Of a stretch of DNA of 64,000 bases, positions 45,504 through 57,469 are shown one piece after another (positions within the stretch are counted from its first letter, which is position 1; every line of letters begins with the position of its first letter). Under the pieces are notes generated by a model. The model searched no databases, was not told the DNA's origin, and saw only the letters and a list, made by a program, of their open reading frames with translations. Origin of the DNA: Neckera pumila (lineage: Eukaryota > Streptophyta > Bryopsida > Hypnales > Neckeraceae); the NCBI GenBank assembly GCA_963969595.1, contig OZ018409.1, forward strand, positions 7,764,520 through 7,828,519, in the 5' to 3' direction. A program made the position numbers and the translations under genes.

Positions 45504-48500
45504 CTACAATACGCAGGTGCGTTGTTTGTGGTGACTAAAATAACACATGTCACAGCACATCCACTTCTTCCCACAAGCATCACAATACCACCTCTGTAGA
45601 TGACCGCAAACCACACATTTACGCTTCAGCTTAGAGTGAGAAGGGGCATGAGTGCGACCGGGCCTTCGTTCTGCACGCCTGGGTTGCACCTTCTTCCTTT
45701 GCCTACTTTCCAGAGCCTCTTCAATGAGGTGTTTTCCCACTGCAATTTTGAACTTTAGGTGAGACATCACCTTAAGGCCCAACTGTTCCATCTCGTGAAT
45801 ATACGTTACATAGGAATTCACCATGCTTTGGTCAACAACAAAGTGGAAGATCTTCAACCACCACTTGTGACACCTCAACTGAGCCGAATAATTCCCATGC
45901 AATTGATCTGTTATGTCAACTCCACGCATATACTCCACATATTGCTGGTGCATTGGTGATGAGGGCACTACTAGTTGCCCTTGAAGTCCTACTATACGAC
46001 GCAAGACCTTGGTATTTGGTGCCCATGGTGCTGTAGCTGTGCTTAGCAAGGTCACAAGCTTTTTGTCTTGCCAAGACACAACACCCATCTGTCGGTGTAC
46101 ATGTGTCCGTATCAACATTGATCCCCTCACTTCACTATCACCATCCCTATACAGTCCCGTTGGAAGGTTTTTGCTCGTCCGTCTCACAGTTCCAGTTGCC
46201 CATATGCCTTGTACCATTAGATGGTGGAAGAGGTTTACGCTTGCAAATAAGTTGTCTACTACTAAAACATGACCACGGTGCTCAAGCCCCTTGATCATCC
46301 TATCAACCACGTGGTATCCCAATCCATGCTCTCCACTACCAGAGCCTTCACCAAAATAAACCTCAATTCACCACACAAATCGACTTTTGGAACTAGCAAG
46401 AAGCCACACCTTGATACCAAAACGGACCGGTTTATCAGGCATAAACTGCCTGATAAAGCAATATCGACCTTTATAAGGTATCACACATTCGTCCACTGTA
46501 ATCTCCCGTTCCAAGTTGTAGATTGCCTCAGAGACTTCAACAAACATGTCGACCAACCACCGTGTCTTAGCAATCCTATCAAATGTGGGATCTTGTGGAT
46601 CTCTCATCACTGTATTGTTGTCCACTAAATGCAGACAATGCAAAATTTGCTCCCAACGATCACGGGACATGACTTCAGAAATTAACTGGTAGTGGAGAAA
46701 CGACTCTGATCGCATCCAATACTGCCGGTGGCTTGGTAATCTTTTGCACCCCATAAGGATGCAAATCCCAAGCCAAGCTCGAATGTCAGCAACGTCAACA
46801 TCTTGCCAATTTTTTCCACCCTTTATGACCGGCTCTTCATTGGGCTTATTTGACAAGACAGTTCGAGCATAACGATTTGTTTCTAGCACTATTCGTTCTA
46901 AGGTTTTTTCACTCCAATATAAATTGAACACCCGCTCTGGTTTTGGAAGGCCATCAATAGGAGGACATTTTAGGCCACTTGGTGGCCCCGTAAAGTTGTC
47001 TTTGCTTCCCACAAGGTCCACACTAGAGGAACTCCATGAAGCTTTACGATAGTATTGTGCCAATTGCTCTGTGTCTAGGTACACGGGGATGAATGACTCA
47101 GGCCTCATGCACCAGTCGACCAACCCTGATACATTGTGATTGGATTCATCTAGATAGGCCACATCAAAGTCATCATCATCACTTTCTACATTGTCACAAA
47201 ACTCCGGTAGCCATTCAAGATCGCTAGATTCCACATCGTCTAGGCCTCGTGGCAGGGCATCTTCTTCTTTGTCATCGCAATCTACATGGGTACACAAGAG
47301 ATATTCCGGAAAGGTATAGCTTACCTTTGGAAAGGTTGTACGTGCAGTGGAATCTTGAGTGCCATCAATGCCTTCTACATCATAGGGGACGTCGTAGTCC
47401 TCGATTGGATCTCCAAATGGTTGTGGTGCCACATGTGCCTTGCCTGCAGTCGAAGCAACGACCTCTGTATCTCCTTCATTGCGTTCGATTTGTGAGACCA
47501 ACTCCTCATCTCCAATGCATCCTAAGAAGGTAATATCAGGGAAGTTAGGCACCTTTTCCTGTGGTGGAACGGTCCGTTTGGGGCTAAAAGAGTATTGCCT
47601 CACATTCCATCCATATCCATGCCCTCCTTCACTTCCAATAGCATGGCTATGAGGTCCAAGTGCAACTCGCACATTCTCTTCCTCCATATGGCACTCCGTA
47701 TCATCACCCCCCAGATTACACACAATCATCCGCTTTCCTATTTCCAATACAATTCCTTCGCCAATGATATGACCTTGGGTCCAAATTGGAGTGTAACCAA
47801 CTTTGAATGAAGCATCAGAAAGAAAACGGTTTGGCACTAACAGTGCCCAATCTCGACGTCTAGAAGTCCAGTCACTGTACACTCCTTGCAAGTAGTTAGG
47901 AATGTCTCCAACTGGCACAACTATGGGTTTAGGCAAAGTCCCACCCGGATGGGTTGCTCCATATCCTGGAGCCTTCCAAATTGGCTCCACCAACCGCTAG
48001 AAATTGTCCCGGAAGACCGTATCCCATAGATTGATGTTTAGGGTCTCTTTGCTATCCACTGAATGTTGAGACTTTGGTAGTGGCATATTAGAGAAGATCT
48101 TATCTACATTGGCTTCTTCGTTCTCGGCAAACAATGTATTAAATGGTTGTCTAAGGTCTGCAATGTAGTCTACATCATTCTCTCCAAAGCCGGCCACATC
48201 TTCATATAATGCAACATTATTTTTTTTTGAACTGGTCAGAATTTCTGTTCTGCAGTTTGGCATGGATAGAGTTGGAGCCCAATTCCGTCCCCTTCGTGGC
48301 TTTGTAAGGGGCCCCTTTGCCTTCTCTTCTCTTGTAAACCTCCCATTTTTTCCACAACCTACCAACCCATATAAATAGAGCAACTTTGTTAAGTCCGTAG
48401 TGAGAGCAATAATGTATAAAGCAACAAACATGAATGTAAACCATATTTCAAAATTCATCTTCTTATATGAAAAAGTACACATTGTAGTTCACCTTGTACT

Positions 48501-48988
48501 GGCATTGCTAGAGTAGAAGGTGGTGGTCCGATGTCTTCTTGTCCTTCCGTGAACGGCATTGGTGTCTGAAGTGACATTGGGATGAAGGCTAATTTTGATG
48601 TTGGAGACTTCTTTGCCCTTGGCTTCTTGGTCTTTTTAGGAGCTGAGGTTGTCAACACATTATATGGCACCCCTTCTTGCAATAAAATGGGTGGCTCTTT
48701 CCTGACCCTTGGCTTCCTTGGTTTCTTTGGGGTTGGGGTCATGAGCATGTCCCCTAATGCCCCTTCTTCTAGCATTGCCGAGGATTGCTTTCTAACCCTT
48801 GGCTTCTTTGGTTTTGGCAATGGAACCTCGACTGGTAGCACGTCCAATCCATTGCCCTCGCTTGGTTGAAACACCGGAGTTTTCTTCACCCGAGGCTTCC
48901 GCACCTTCTTCAAAGGGGCTTCTTGAGCAATAGTGGCGGACTATTGCAGTGCATTCATCTCTTGGAGGGGTATTCTTGTCTTGGTCAT
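45504..48988 (-). pseudogene. piggyBac-type transposase gene, DDD triad present, three in-frame stops
   Basis: Exon 1 is 48988-48493 and exon 2 is 48358-45504. The 134-bp intron (AAG|GTGAAC ... GGTAG|G) joins in frame. The joined frame of about 1116 codons is broken only by TAG at 48941-48943, TAG at 47997-47999 and TGA at 46365-46367. The N-terminus has four basic repeats of the KKPRVRK type, like AT-hooks. The DDE domain spans roughly 47000-45800. Catalytic Asp codons are at 46491-46493 (TVDECVIPYKGR), 46254-46256 (VVDNLF) and 45915-45917 (GVDITDQ), with KPVRFGIKVW between the first two. A Cys-rich zinc-binding tail (CVVCGHLQRWYCDACGKKW, then CCDMC) closes the protein. PiggyBac transposases cut and paste at TTAA. 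All three stops could be C-to-T changes of CAG or CGA. The start is chosen as the first ATG after a good acceptor (ctacag) that reads into the basic repeats. Confidence 0.88.
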
Positions 48989-49311
48989 CTGCTGTAGACA
49001 TGACTGTGATACCAATTCTAGAGCTCTTAGTTAGGGACTAAATACCAACTATGGATTAAGAATCATGTCATTTATGCATTTAGCTTTTCCTTACTTTATT
49101 TACATATTTTTGATTGTTATAAAAGTTGATTGTTTAACAATTAAAGTAAATATATTTACAAATATCTATGTTCATCATCTTCAGGTGATGAAGGAAAGAA
49201 TACTAAGATGGGAAAAGATGCAACAGGTCAAAATAAGTCCTAGACAAATTTCCTCAAATACAAGGGGGCCATAAACAATTGTACAGAATTCTAAACCATA
49301 AGCCCACTCAC

Positions 49312-49585
49312 CTGAAGCTGCAAATTCTCTTGTAGTAGTAGTTGAGACAGGTGGTAGGTTGAGTCCTCCTTGGACTTGCAAGCACGCGCAGCCCTCTTCA
49401 TCTTCTGGTTTGGGGGAAGACTTGAAGACTTGCCTCAATAAATCCCGCACAAACTGTGGAAATTGATGGCGGTCGCACCAACCCAATAGCCGAGCAACGT
49501 GGCGATAAAAAAGATAACGACAATGATCTTCAATTGGAAAGTGTCCTCGGCGATTCCACTTTGTTGGCCTTCGCTCTGCCTCCAG
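49312..49585 (-). other. probable coding exon upstream of the piggyBac gene
   Basis: On the minus strand, gcatttag precedes an open 274-nt segment coding LEAERRPTKWNRRGHFP, then EDHCRYLFYRHVARLLGWC and FVRDLLRQVFKSSPKPEDE. It ends at TTCAG|GTGAGT, a consensus donor. The residue mix looks coding and compact, but I recognise no family. Its phase (one base carried over) does not match the main downstream frame, so it is either a further 5' exon with a frame error or a captured or host gene fragment. Confidence 0.4.
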
Positions 49586-49589
49586 CTAA

Positions 49590-51235
49590 ATGCTATCTAA
49601 TAAGCACACAGCCTTGCACACCGCTCTCTTGGATGCTCCTTGCAATCAAAACCAACATTGCAGCTCTTCTGTAGAATTGATGTCACCCTTGAAAATGTGG
49701 CTATCAATGATCTCTCCCATGAATTCACTCCTTTCAAGGAAACAAGAGTATTTCAATGAACTAATCTTATACTTTTGATATCACCCACAACCTTCTAGCA
49801 AGCAAAAATTTAGACAGGGCTGCTTATAGCTGTTATTTCTCCCCTACATTGCATAGGTTTTGGCAGTTGGACTACATTCACCCAAACTATGTCTGCTTAA
49901 AATTTCTGCGGCCGCCATTAGTTTACTTTTCCGTACATTTTTCCCTCTTCTATGTTGGATTTTTGACATTTGAATCCCCTTTTCTTGTGTAAATCTCTCA
50001 CTGGTCCAAAAAATGTGAATTGAATTTAAAATTTTAAAATTTCTAACTTCATAGTTCACTTTACACATAGGTACACTAGAACTTCTCTAAAACTAATAGC
50101 CCCAGAACTAGGCTCAAGTCCCCGTGTTCACGAATCTCAAAAAAATTCTCTAATGTGTGTATCTTGGATTGGGCCTAATGCGGGACTGGGCAATCAATAC
50201 TCCATCACTGCTTTCAAAAAGTTATAGTGTACTCTGCACTAAAAATGAATACCAATTTGAAAGCTTTTAATTTGTGCAATGGAACGTTACAATTTTGGCG
50301 CTCGGATTTGCATTAGTATTACAAAATTGACGTTTTTGAAGCATATAATATTTAAAGTCCTCAATTTGTTGTTACTATTCTATTTTTCTAAGTTTGTTGG
50401 CATCAATACTGATTCCATGACCAAGGCAATTTTACAATATTCCTTGCGACATCCAACTTCACTACGTAGCTTGTTTGGATTGTAAGAGTGATGTTTGGTC
50501 CTTTACGGATTTAGTCCATGTTGATTGTAATCTAGCATGTTCAAAAATAATATATATATGGGGGTGATGAAAAAGTAGTATATTAATTTAATCATTTATG
50601 AAGTTACTGGGTACTTTTTGATTGATATAAAGGATAAAAACAATCATGGCCTTATAGTATCTCCTATCTAATTCCTAAGAACAAAAAAATGAATATTTTT
50701 ATTTACATGAAACTCGAATGTGAGAGTATCTCATTGCAAGACAAACTAAAAAATTACATAGAAAAGATCCAAACAAAACTAGATTTGGATATTGGTTGAC
50801 CAAAATACCTCAATTAAATATCAAATTGTAAAATGAAGGGGCAAATTAGGGTTTATAAACTAATTATAAAAAAATATTGAGGATTATAGGAATTTAGTTA
50901 TTAATAATTATGTTTTTAAATCTCTATACACTATAAGAAACTCGTGTTTTTAGTAATGTTAAGGAAAAACATAGCATTTTTTGGAAGTGCAAGTACATCA
51001 AAGACTCTGAGCCTGTGGGAATTAGAATTTTATAGGATTTCCAGAGAGGTGTGGATATCACTATAAAAACAACTTGATGCTAGAATAGACAACTATTTCA
51101 TCAGAGACATCCGGAAAAACGTGGTCGTGTTTTCAGAGACGTCACAGAAAATATAGAGGTGCCACGTCAACAAGGGTTTCTAATTTGGCCAAGGGTAAGT
51201 TTGAACCATTCAATTCCAAATATTGAGGCAAAAGT
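49590..51235. other. AT-rich DNA, no gene recognised
   Basis: No domain-bearing frame is present. A degenerate TTAA-element end (tttggtcctttacggattta) occurs at about 50494-50513. Confidence 0.45.
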
Positions 51236-51239
51236 TAAA

Positions 51240-51958
51240 AGGAGTTTTAGATTTTGGGCAATGAAGGTATAAAAAAAAAAAAAATTTACTTTTTGCTCTC
51301 AATTTTTGAAATTTTCAAATCAAATCAAAATTTAAATTTTAGATGTTAATTGTTTATAAAACTACTTTCACCATTGGAATCAACATTTCTCAGTTCCTTG
51401 TACAAGTTATTAGCATATTAGTTTTTTCTTTCATTCAGTACCACTTTCTACTTTACAATTTTTTTAAAGATGAATATGAAAGTTTTTTTGGTTGAATTTT
51501 TTTTCATAAATTATCAACCATTTTTCCAACATATTGACAAATGCACAAATTACAGGAAATATAGTTTTTTGCCTAAAAATGTTGAAAGACAAAACTTCAC
51601 CTTTTGGAAGGGCTAGAAAAGCCTACATTTTGAAGTTTAGGCTCATAGAACTTGCAATTGGTGGTGATATTTGATCTACAATTTTAGAACATTGTACTTG
51701 AACACGTCAACTAAAAGATCCTATACTTGAATTTGTTAGGATTCAAAAGGTTAGTTTCCAAGGTCAAACCTATCAATATCTATTGAAGAATAGAATATTT
51801 GCAAAGCAAAGTCTTTACAATCTGTACTAAACAAATGCTAAAGAACTAACACAATAGTCTCTCTAAAAAATGGCGGATGAAAAAATGCTTTTTTGTGTGC
51901 TTGTGATTTGTTTCCATTCATTTGTTGTTCAAAATCTGCACTTGTGGTCTTTAAGGGG
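51240..51958 (+). mobile_element. decayed subfamily B TTAA element
   Basis: Words such as ttcaccattggaatca, tattagcatattagttttttcttt and accactttctacttt follow the order seen in B1 and B2. The block ends gtggtctttaagggg immediately before TTAA at 51959-51962. The left end is too diverged to place exactly. Confidence 0.5.
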
Positions 51959-51962
51959 TTAA

Positions 51963-53590
51963 GCTAAATTTAACTTTTTATAATGTGTTTGAATATCAAT
52001 TTTGTGTTTTTATTACATGATACTATAGATTGTCTACTTTTGATAAAAATATTCAATTTGTTTTATAAAAAAATGATAATTGTTAAAATTTTGATAGCAA
52101 AATACTATAATAGATTAGTAAATATTGCAAAAATAGTCCAATAAATTGGAACACTACCAAAAAGTACAAAGAAAAATGTAGATTAGCATAAATAAAATTC
52201 AATTTATTATTGTATTTTTTTCACCCAAAATAACTTTGACAATGACCTTCATGTCAAATTCCACTAACAAACTAAATTCATCCGATATATAATTGATATG
52301 TATATTTGATATTTTAGGCTTGTGAATAAATGAATTCTCTATATCAATTCTAATGTGTACTAGAATAATTGGAATTTAACTAAAAATAAAGGTCATAATG
52401 GGAAACATAATTTTATATTTTATATTTCTATTCAAAATTAAGAAAAACTTGAATGAAAAATAAACAACCTTGTGCATGTAATTTAGATTCTCACACTCTA
52501 CACCATCTTAAAATCTTGAAAACTTTAGTTCAAAATTTGAAATAATTATTGCAATTGTAAGCTCCTTAATTTAATTTAAATCAAACACTGAGAATTCTTT
52601 TTTTAACCTTTAAAGTTCAATTGTATTTTGAGCCACCAAAATGCAAAGGAATGGTCACTTTTGTGCTAAGATTTTTCAATGAAAAATATTATAAACTATA
52701 ATAGTAGTAAACATAAGATCTTAATTTCAACTTCTTGTAGAATACACAAAAAATTTCAAAGTCAAATTCCTTACCATTTTTGAGGTCTACAAGCTCAAAG
52801 TAGAAAGTTTCTTACAACAATTGCATGACCGTGGGGGCATTTCTACTTCAAACTTCAATAATAATTAGAGGATGTTGAATTTAGTTTGCATCTTTTAGTA
52901 TGATATAACTTTTGAGGTAGGAAATTGGCATAACCAAAATAAGAACTTGAATCTACTTTGGAATCATTTTATGCACCTTCACATTATTATGGTTCCATTG
53001 AAAAGAATAAAATAACAATAAATTCATCAAAAAATTGAAAATGACTTCTTCTACAATTTAAATAGTGAATTGTTGTATTGTAACAACAAAATTGAGAGGG
53101 AAAACATTGATAAAAAGTTTTAAACACATTTATTTTGGCCTAAAATATATTTTTTATGCTTATGTCCTCAAAAATAGATGCCCACAAATGTCAAAATATT
53201 TACGAAGTTGCAATTCTTCACAAGTCCTTTAGTAATTGTAGATATTGAATGTGTAAGACCAAATCACTCAAAAATTTATTGAAATGCATCTCAATTTGTA
53301 TGTGCAAGCTATATTTATTTGGAATTGTAATAAAAATGTACATCCAAAAATTAAAATTTTGCACTTGAAGAAGGCAAATGTCAATCTACAATAGTTTGAC
53401 CAAAACCTCAATAACCTCAATGTGGTTGCAAGAAATTTTAGGGGTTACAATTTATAATCGAGGTTGACCAAGGTACATGTACTTTCTGAATGTGTAGACC
53501 TTTAGGGGTTCAAAGATACATGTATCCCATAAAACCTACAAGTTCAAAGTCTAAAAATGGATATTTAAAGATCTCAAATAGGAGCTAATG
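51963..53590. other. AT-rich DNA, no gene recognised
   Basis: No coding potential is seen. Isolated strings like tttaggggtt at 53442 and 53505 suggest further eroded TTAA elements without definable ends. Confidence 0.45.
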
Positions 53591-53599
53591 CTTTCAAAA

Positions 53600-54330
53600 A
53601 CTATTGTGATTTTTTGAAACTTTTTTCTTAGATAAGGTGATAAGTTTTTTTTATATCATTGTGTAGGAATAATTTTTTTTAAATTAGTAAATGGGAGAAA
53701 AATGTATGCTTTTTCAAACACAAAGCGCTCAAGTTTATGCAGCAAAGAAGAAGTACAAAAACTAAAATATATTTTTTTCTTTTTTACTTCTCATAGATAA
53801 TAAATATGTTAGTATAAAAAGTTTTGATTCATTCCATTTAAATTAGTAATGTGAAAGTTATAAAGAGTCTTATTTTATGGACTATCTAGGACTTCTTCTT
53901 GAAAAAATAATTTACATGACTTGTTTTTGAACTCAAATTTTTTCAATTTTCAAAAACCAAAAAAGGTCTATACGGTGTAGATTATTTTTTACAACAATCT
54001 TATTGTTAAAATAGGCATGTTTTTTTATTATATTTTAGAACTATTAATGATTTAATGTTTCCTTCCTTTCCTTCAATTATATCTACATCTTCTTAATAAT
54101 TTTTAATTAAAGGAAAATGAATTTAAAAATAAATAAATTTTTGTCTCACATTTCAATTTAACTCTCTACTATAAAGATATAAACTGACAAAATTGTCTAA
54201 TGCAAATTTTGAAACTCCTTGAAGGGTTCAAAGTGAAATAGTTCAATGGCAAGATATAATAATCACTCTACAATCTTTTCACTTTCAACAATAACATCTT
54301 ACAATCTACTTGGTCAAAGTTTATGGGGGG
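53600..54330 (+). mobile_element. decayed subfamily B TTAA element
   Basis: The segment follows the B order: gttttgattcattccattta, gtgaaagttataaagagtctta, acaatcttattgttaaaat, ctacatcttcttaataattttt and ttacaatctacttggtcaaagtttatg. Both termini are missing; the match stops at a G run near 54327. Confidence 0.55.
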
Positions 54331-54339
54331 GGTTCCCTA

Positions 54340-55540
54340 CACTCTTTTCCGAGTTTATTGCAAGATTATGCGGTTGGATATATAACAAAAAAGAAGGTGA
54401 AAACACCCAAAACCTTCCCTAGATCCATTTTAAGAGTGTGGTTTAGGGTGCCCTAGAGAATTCTAATTTGAAAATTTATAGAAAATAGAGAACTTATCCA
54501 AAATTCCATTTTTTGGTAATCATGATTTTGAAATGCTAATACAAAAATATTTTTTCTCAGAAAAAAGTGCCTCCAACTATGTTGAATTGCTTATTTTGAT
54601 TGTTTTAGGTGTTTCCACATTATAAGTATGTAGAAAGTAGGATTTACCCTAACCAGAAGCTCCTCCCCCTTGTTCCAAAGCTAAAAAAAATTCAGATTTT
54701 TCAAATGCTCTCGATTTTCCCAAACGCTCCCCTCTCGATTTCTACAACTTCTTGAGATTTTGCAGATGCTCTTCATTTCTCAGAAGCTTGAGATTTTTTG
54801 ACTTTATCCCAAGCGGTTGAGATTTTTTCTAGCACCAAACTTGCCGTAGGGCTCCTGATTTTGTCTAAGTTAGTGTTTTGTCAGATTTTGCCTAGGTTAC
54901 GTTTCAAGTCACAGCCATTAGCACCGGTGAGTCCCTTTGCATTCTTGCATTCTGCTTGTTCACCACTGTTGGAATTGCGCTCCTTTGTGTTGCCACACTA
55001 GCAATAGAATTCATCCACTCGTCATTCAAGCGGAAAATAGTTTGCTAACTTTTTCGTTCCACCTATTGCTCTGCTTTTACACTCCGTCCCTCTCTATCGC
55101 GTTGAATCAGGGCAGATGAGATGCAATGAAATGGGTGTCAGTTGGGCAATTGGGAAGTCAGCCCACGATTTGCAAAGTTGGAGGAGATTCAGTGCATCCA
55201 TTTTGCCACAAGCATCCGAGGTGACGGGCGGAGTTGCCAATTGATCATTGAATTGATGAATTCACTACTGCTAGGTTAGTAACATACGAGTGGGAATGAA
55301 CGTGCTGGCTGGTGGAGGAGTAGCTTTGATGACTTTCTTTTAGTATTTCTAACAAGAGTTTAAGAAGAGCAAGCCTGCTAACCTTGCTTCGATGCCGTTC
55401 CTCCCAATGTGGTACGTTTTTGAAGTACGCTCACATGTAACATCTTTATTGCATTGATCAACATGACCCCCGTGCTATCCACTATTCACATTGCCTTGGA
55501 TAAAAAAAATCTCTAAATTGAAAACTTCTATTCAAAATTT
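54340..55540. other. intergenic, no gene recognised
   Basis: About 54650-55480 is moderately less AT-rich than its surroundings. A loosely repeated ctcgatttt/cttgagatttt motif occurs at 54710-54830. No coding gene was recognised. Confidence 0.4.
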
Positions 55541-55556
55541 AAAATATAACTAAAAG

Positions 55557-57464
55557 TGCTTGAGGTATGCTTGAGGTGTGCTTGAGGTCTACAGCCACTC
55601 CCAAAACTGAGTTCAAATTTGTAATGTTTTCATTCAAACAAGCATACCAAAAGCATCAATGGACAAAGTCCAAAAGTGGATACATATGAAAGTTGTAGTG
55701 TGCAAAATGCTACACATTATCATGGAAGTTTGAAGAAAAAATTAGTTGTTATTTGAAAGAAAATTAATTGCAAAGTTAGCCATGTCTAAAACTCGGTTTT
55801 GGGAGTGTAATTTGGAATTCCTTTATCTTCTACCTATTTTTTCTTAGAACTTCAAAAAAACTTTTTGTACCTCGATATGTTGGTACACATCATTTCAAAT
55901 TGTTGTACACAAAAAATTGAAGGAAGTTGACATTTATAGAATTTAAAATATCAACGAATTGACAAACATGCAAATGATGTTGGTTCTCACAATATTTGAA
56001 TTTTTTTTTGGAATTGAGAGCATGAGATTACATTAGCCATTGTAGAGAGAGTATAGCTATGGACCATTGTTATATTGTAATGCCCTTGCATTTGAAATAT
56101 TTGTTGAATAGGGCAATACAATTCAATTGATATTTTACAACTGTATAAAGTGTTTTTAGAATCAAATTTTTTGTTTGAAGAGTAGAGTTCATGATGCATA
56201 CAATTGGCCCAAAAAATCCCCAAAAAAAATTTTATCATGAAAATTATCATCAAAATATTGCCATTTTCATGAAAGAGGGTAGTTTTTTTAATGAAAACAT
56301 TACAGATTTGAACTCAGTTTTGGGAGTGGCAATAGACTTCAAGCGCATTTCTACTATTTACATTGCCTTGAAATAAAAAAAGTCTAAAAATTGAAAACTT
56401 CTATTCAAAATTTTAAATGAAATCAATACAAATTTGACGTGTGCTTGAGGTGTGCTTCAGATAGATGTCAAACACATCCCAAGCACACTTGCACTATTCA
56501 CATTGCCTTGGGAAAAAAAACCCTATAAATTAATACTTCTATTCAAAATTTAAAATAAAATTAAAAGTGCTTGAGGTGTGCTTGAGGTGTGCTTGAGGTC
56601 TACCTCAAGCACACTCCAAGCACATTTCCACTACTTACATTGCCTTAGAATAAAAATAAATCTAGAAATTGAAAATTTTAATTGAAAATTTAAAATAATA
56701 TTCAAAAAGCTTGAGGTGTGCTTGAAGTGTGCTTGAAGTGTGCTTGAGGTGTACTTGAGGTAAACCTCAAGCACACTTGAAGTAGACTTTGTCTATTATC
56801 ATTCTCTTTAAATTAAAAAAAAATTAAAATTTGAGCAAATCTAATTGGAAATTTAAAATGAAATCTAAAATGCTTGAGGTGTGCTTGAGGTAGACTTGAA
56901 GCACACTTCAAGCACACTTCTTCTATTCAGATTGTCTTGGAATAAAATAAACTTTAAAAATTAAAACTTTAATTCAAAGTTTAAAATGATATTGAAAAAG
57001 CTTGATGTGTGCTTGAGGTAGACCTCAAGCACAACTCATGAACACTTCATCTAATATCATTCCCTTAAAATTACCAAAAATTAAAATTTGAAAACTTCTA
57101 TTCAAAATTTAAAATGAAATTGGAAGTGCTAGCAATGTATTTGAGGTGTGCTTGAGGTCTACATCAACCACAACTCAAGCTCACTTCTACTTTTCACATT
57201 ACCTTTGAGCTAAAAAAAATTAAAAAGCAAAAACTTTAGTTCAAAATTTCAAATGAAATTGAAAAAGCTTGAAGTACGCTTGAGGTGTGATTGAGGTAGA
57301 CCTCAAGCATACCTCAAGCATACTTCCTCTATTCACATTGCATTGAAATAAAAAAAAGATCTAAAAACTGCAATCTTCTATTCAAAATTTAAAATGAAAT
57401 CAAACGTGCTTGAGGTGTGCTTGAGGTGTTTGAGGTCTACCTCAAGCACACCTCAAGCACATTC
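55557..57464. repeat. satellite of ~130-160-bp units with palindromic GCTTGAGGTGTGC cores
   Basis: The core gcttgaggtgtgcttgaggt is followed by ctacctcaagcacacctcaa, its own reverse complement, forming a hairpin of 40-70 bp. Cores lie at about 55557, 56442, 56571, 56708, 56870, 56998, 57126, 57268 and 57407, with spacings of 128-162 bp from 56442 onward. Spacers are AT-rich and shared (attcacattgccttggaataaaa, cttctattcaaaatttaaaat). An unrelated AT-rich stretch separates the first core from the rest. No coding role is apparent. Confidence 0.88.
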
Positions 57465-57469
57465 TTATT

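Noticed and set aside
39420..48988. Reassigned stop codons (TAG/TAA read as Gln) as an explanation for the many in-frame stops
   Set aside because: One clear copia stop replaces Trp rather than Gln, frameshifts accompany the stops, and the host genes (FTR1, ZIP, dioxygenase) use standard codons and end at ordinary stops. Deamination decay explains the data.
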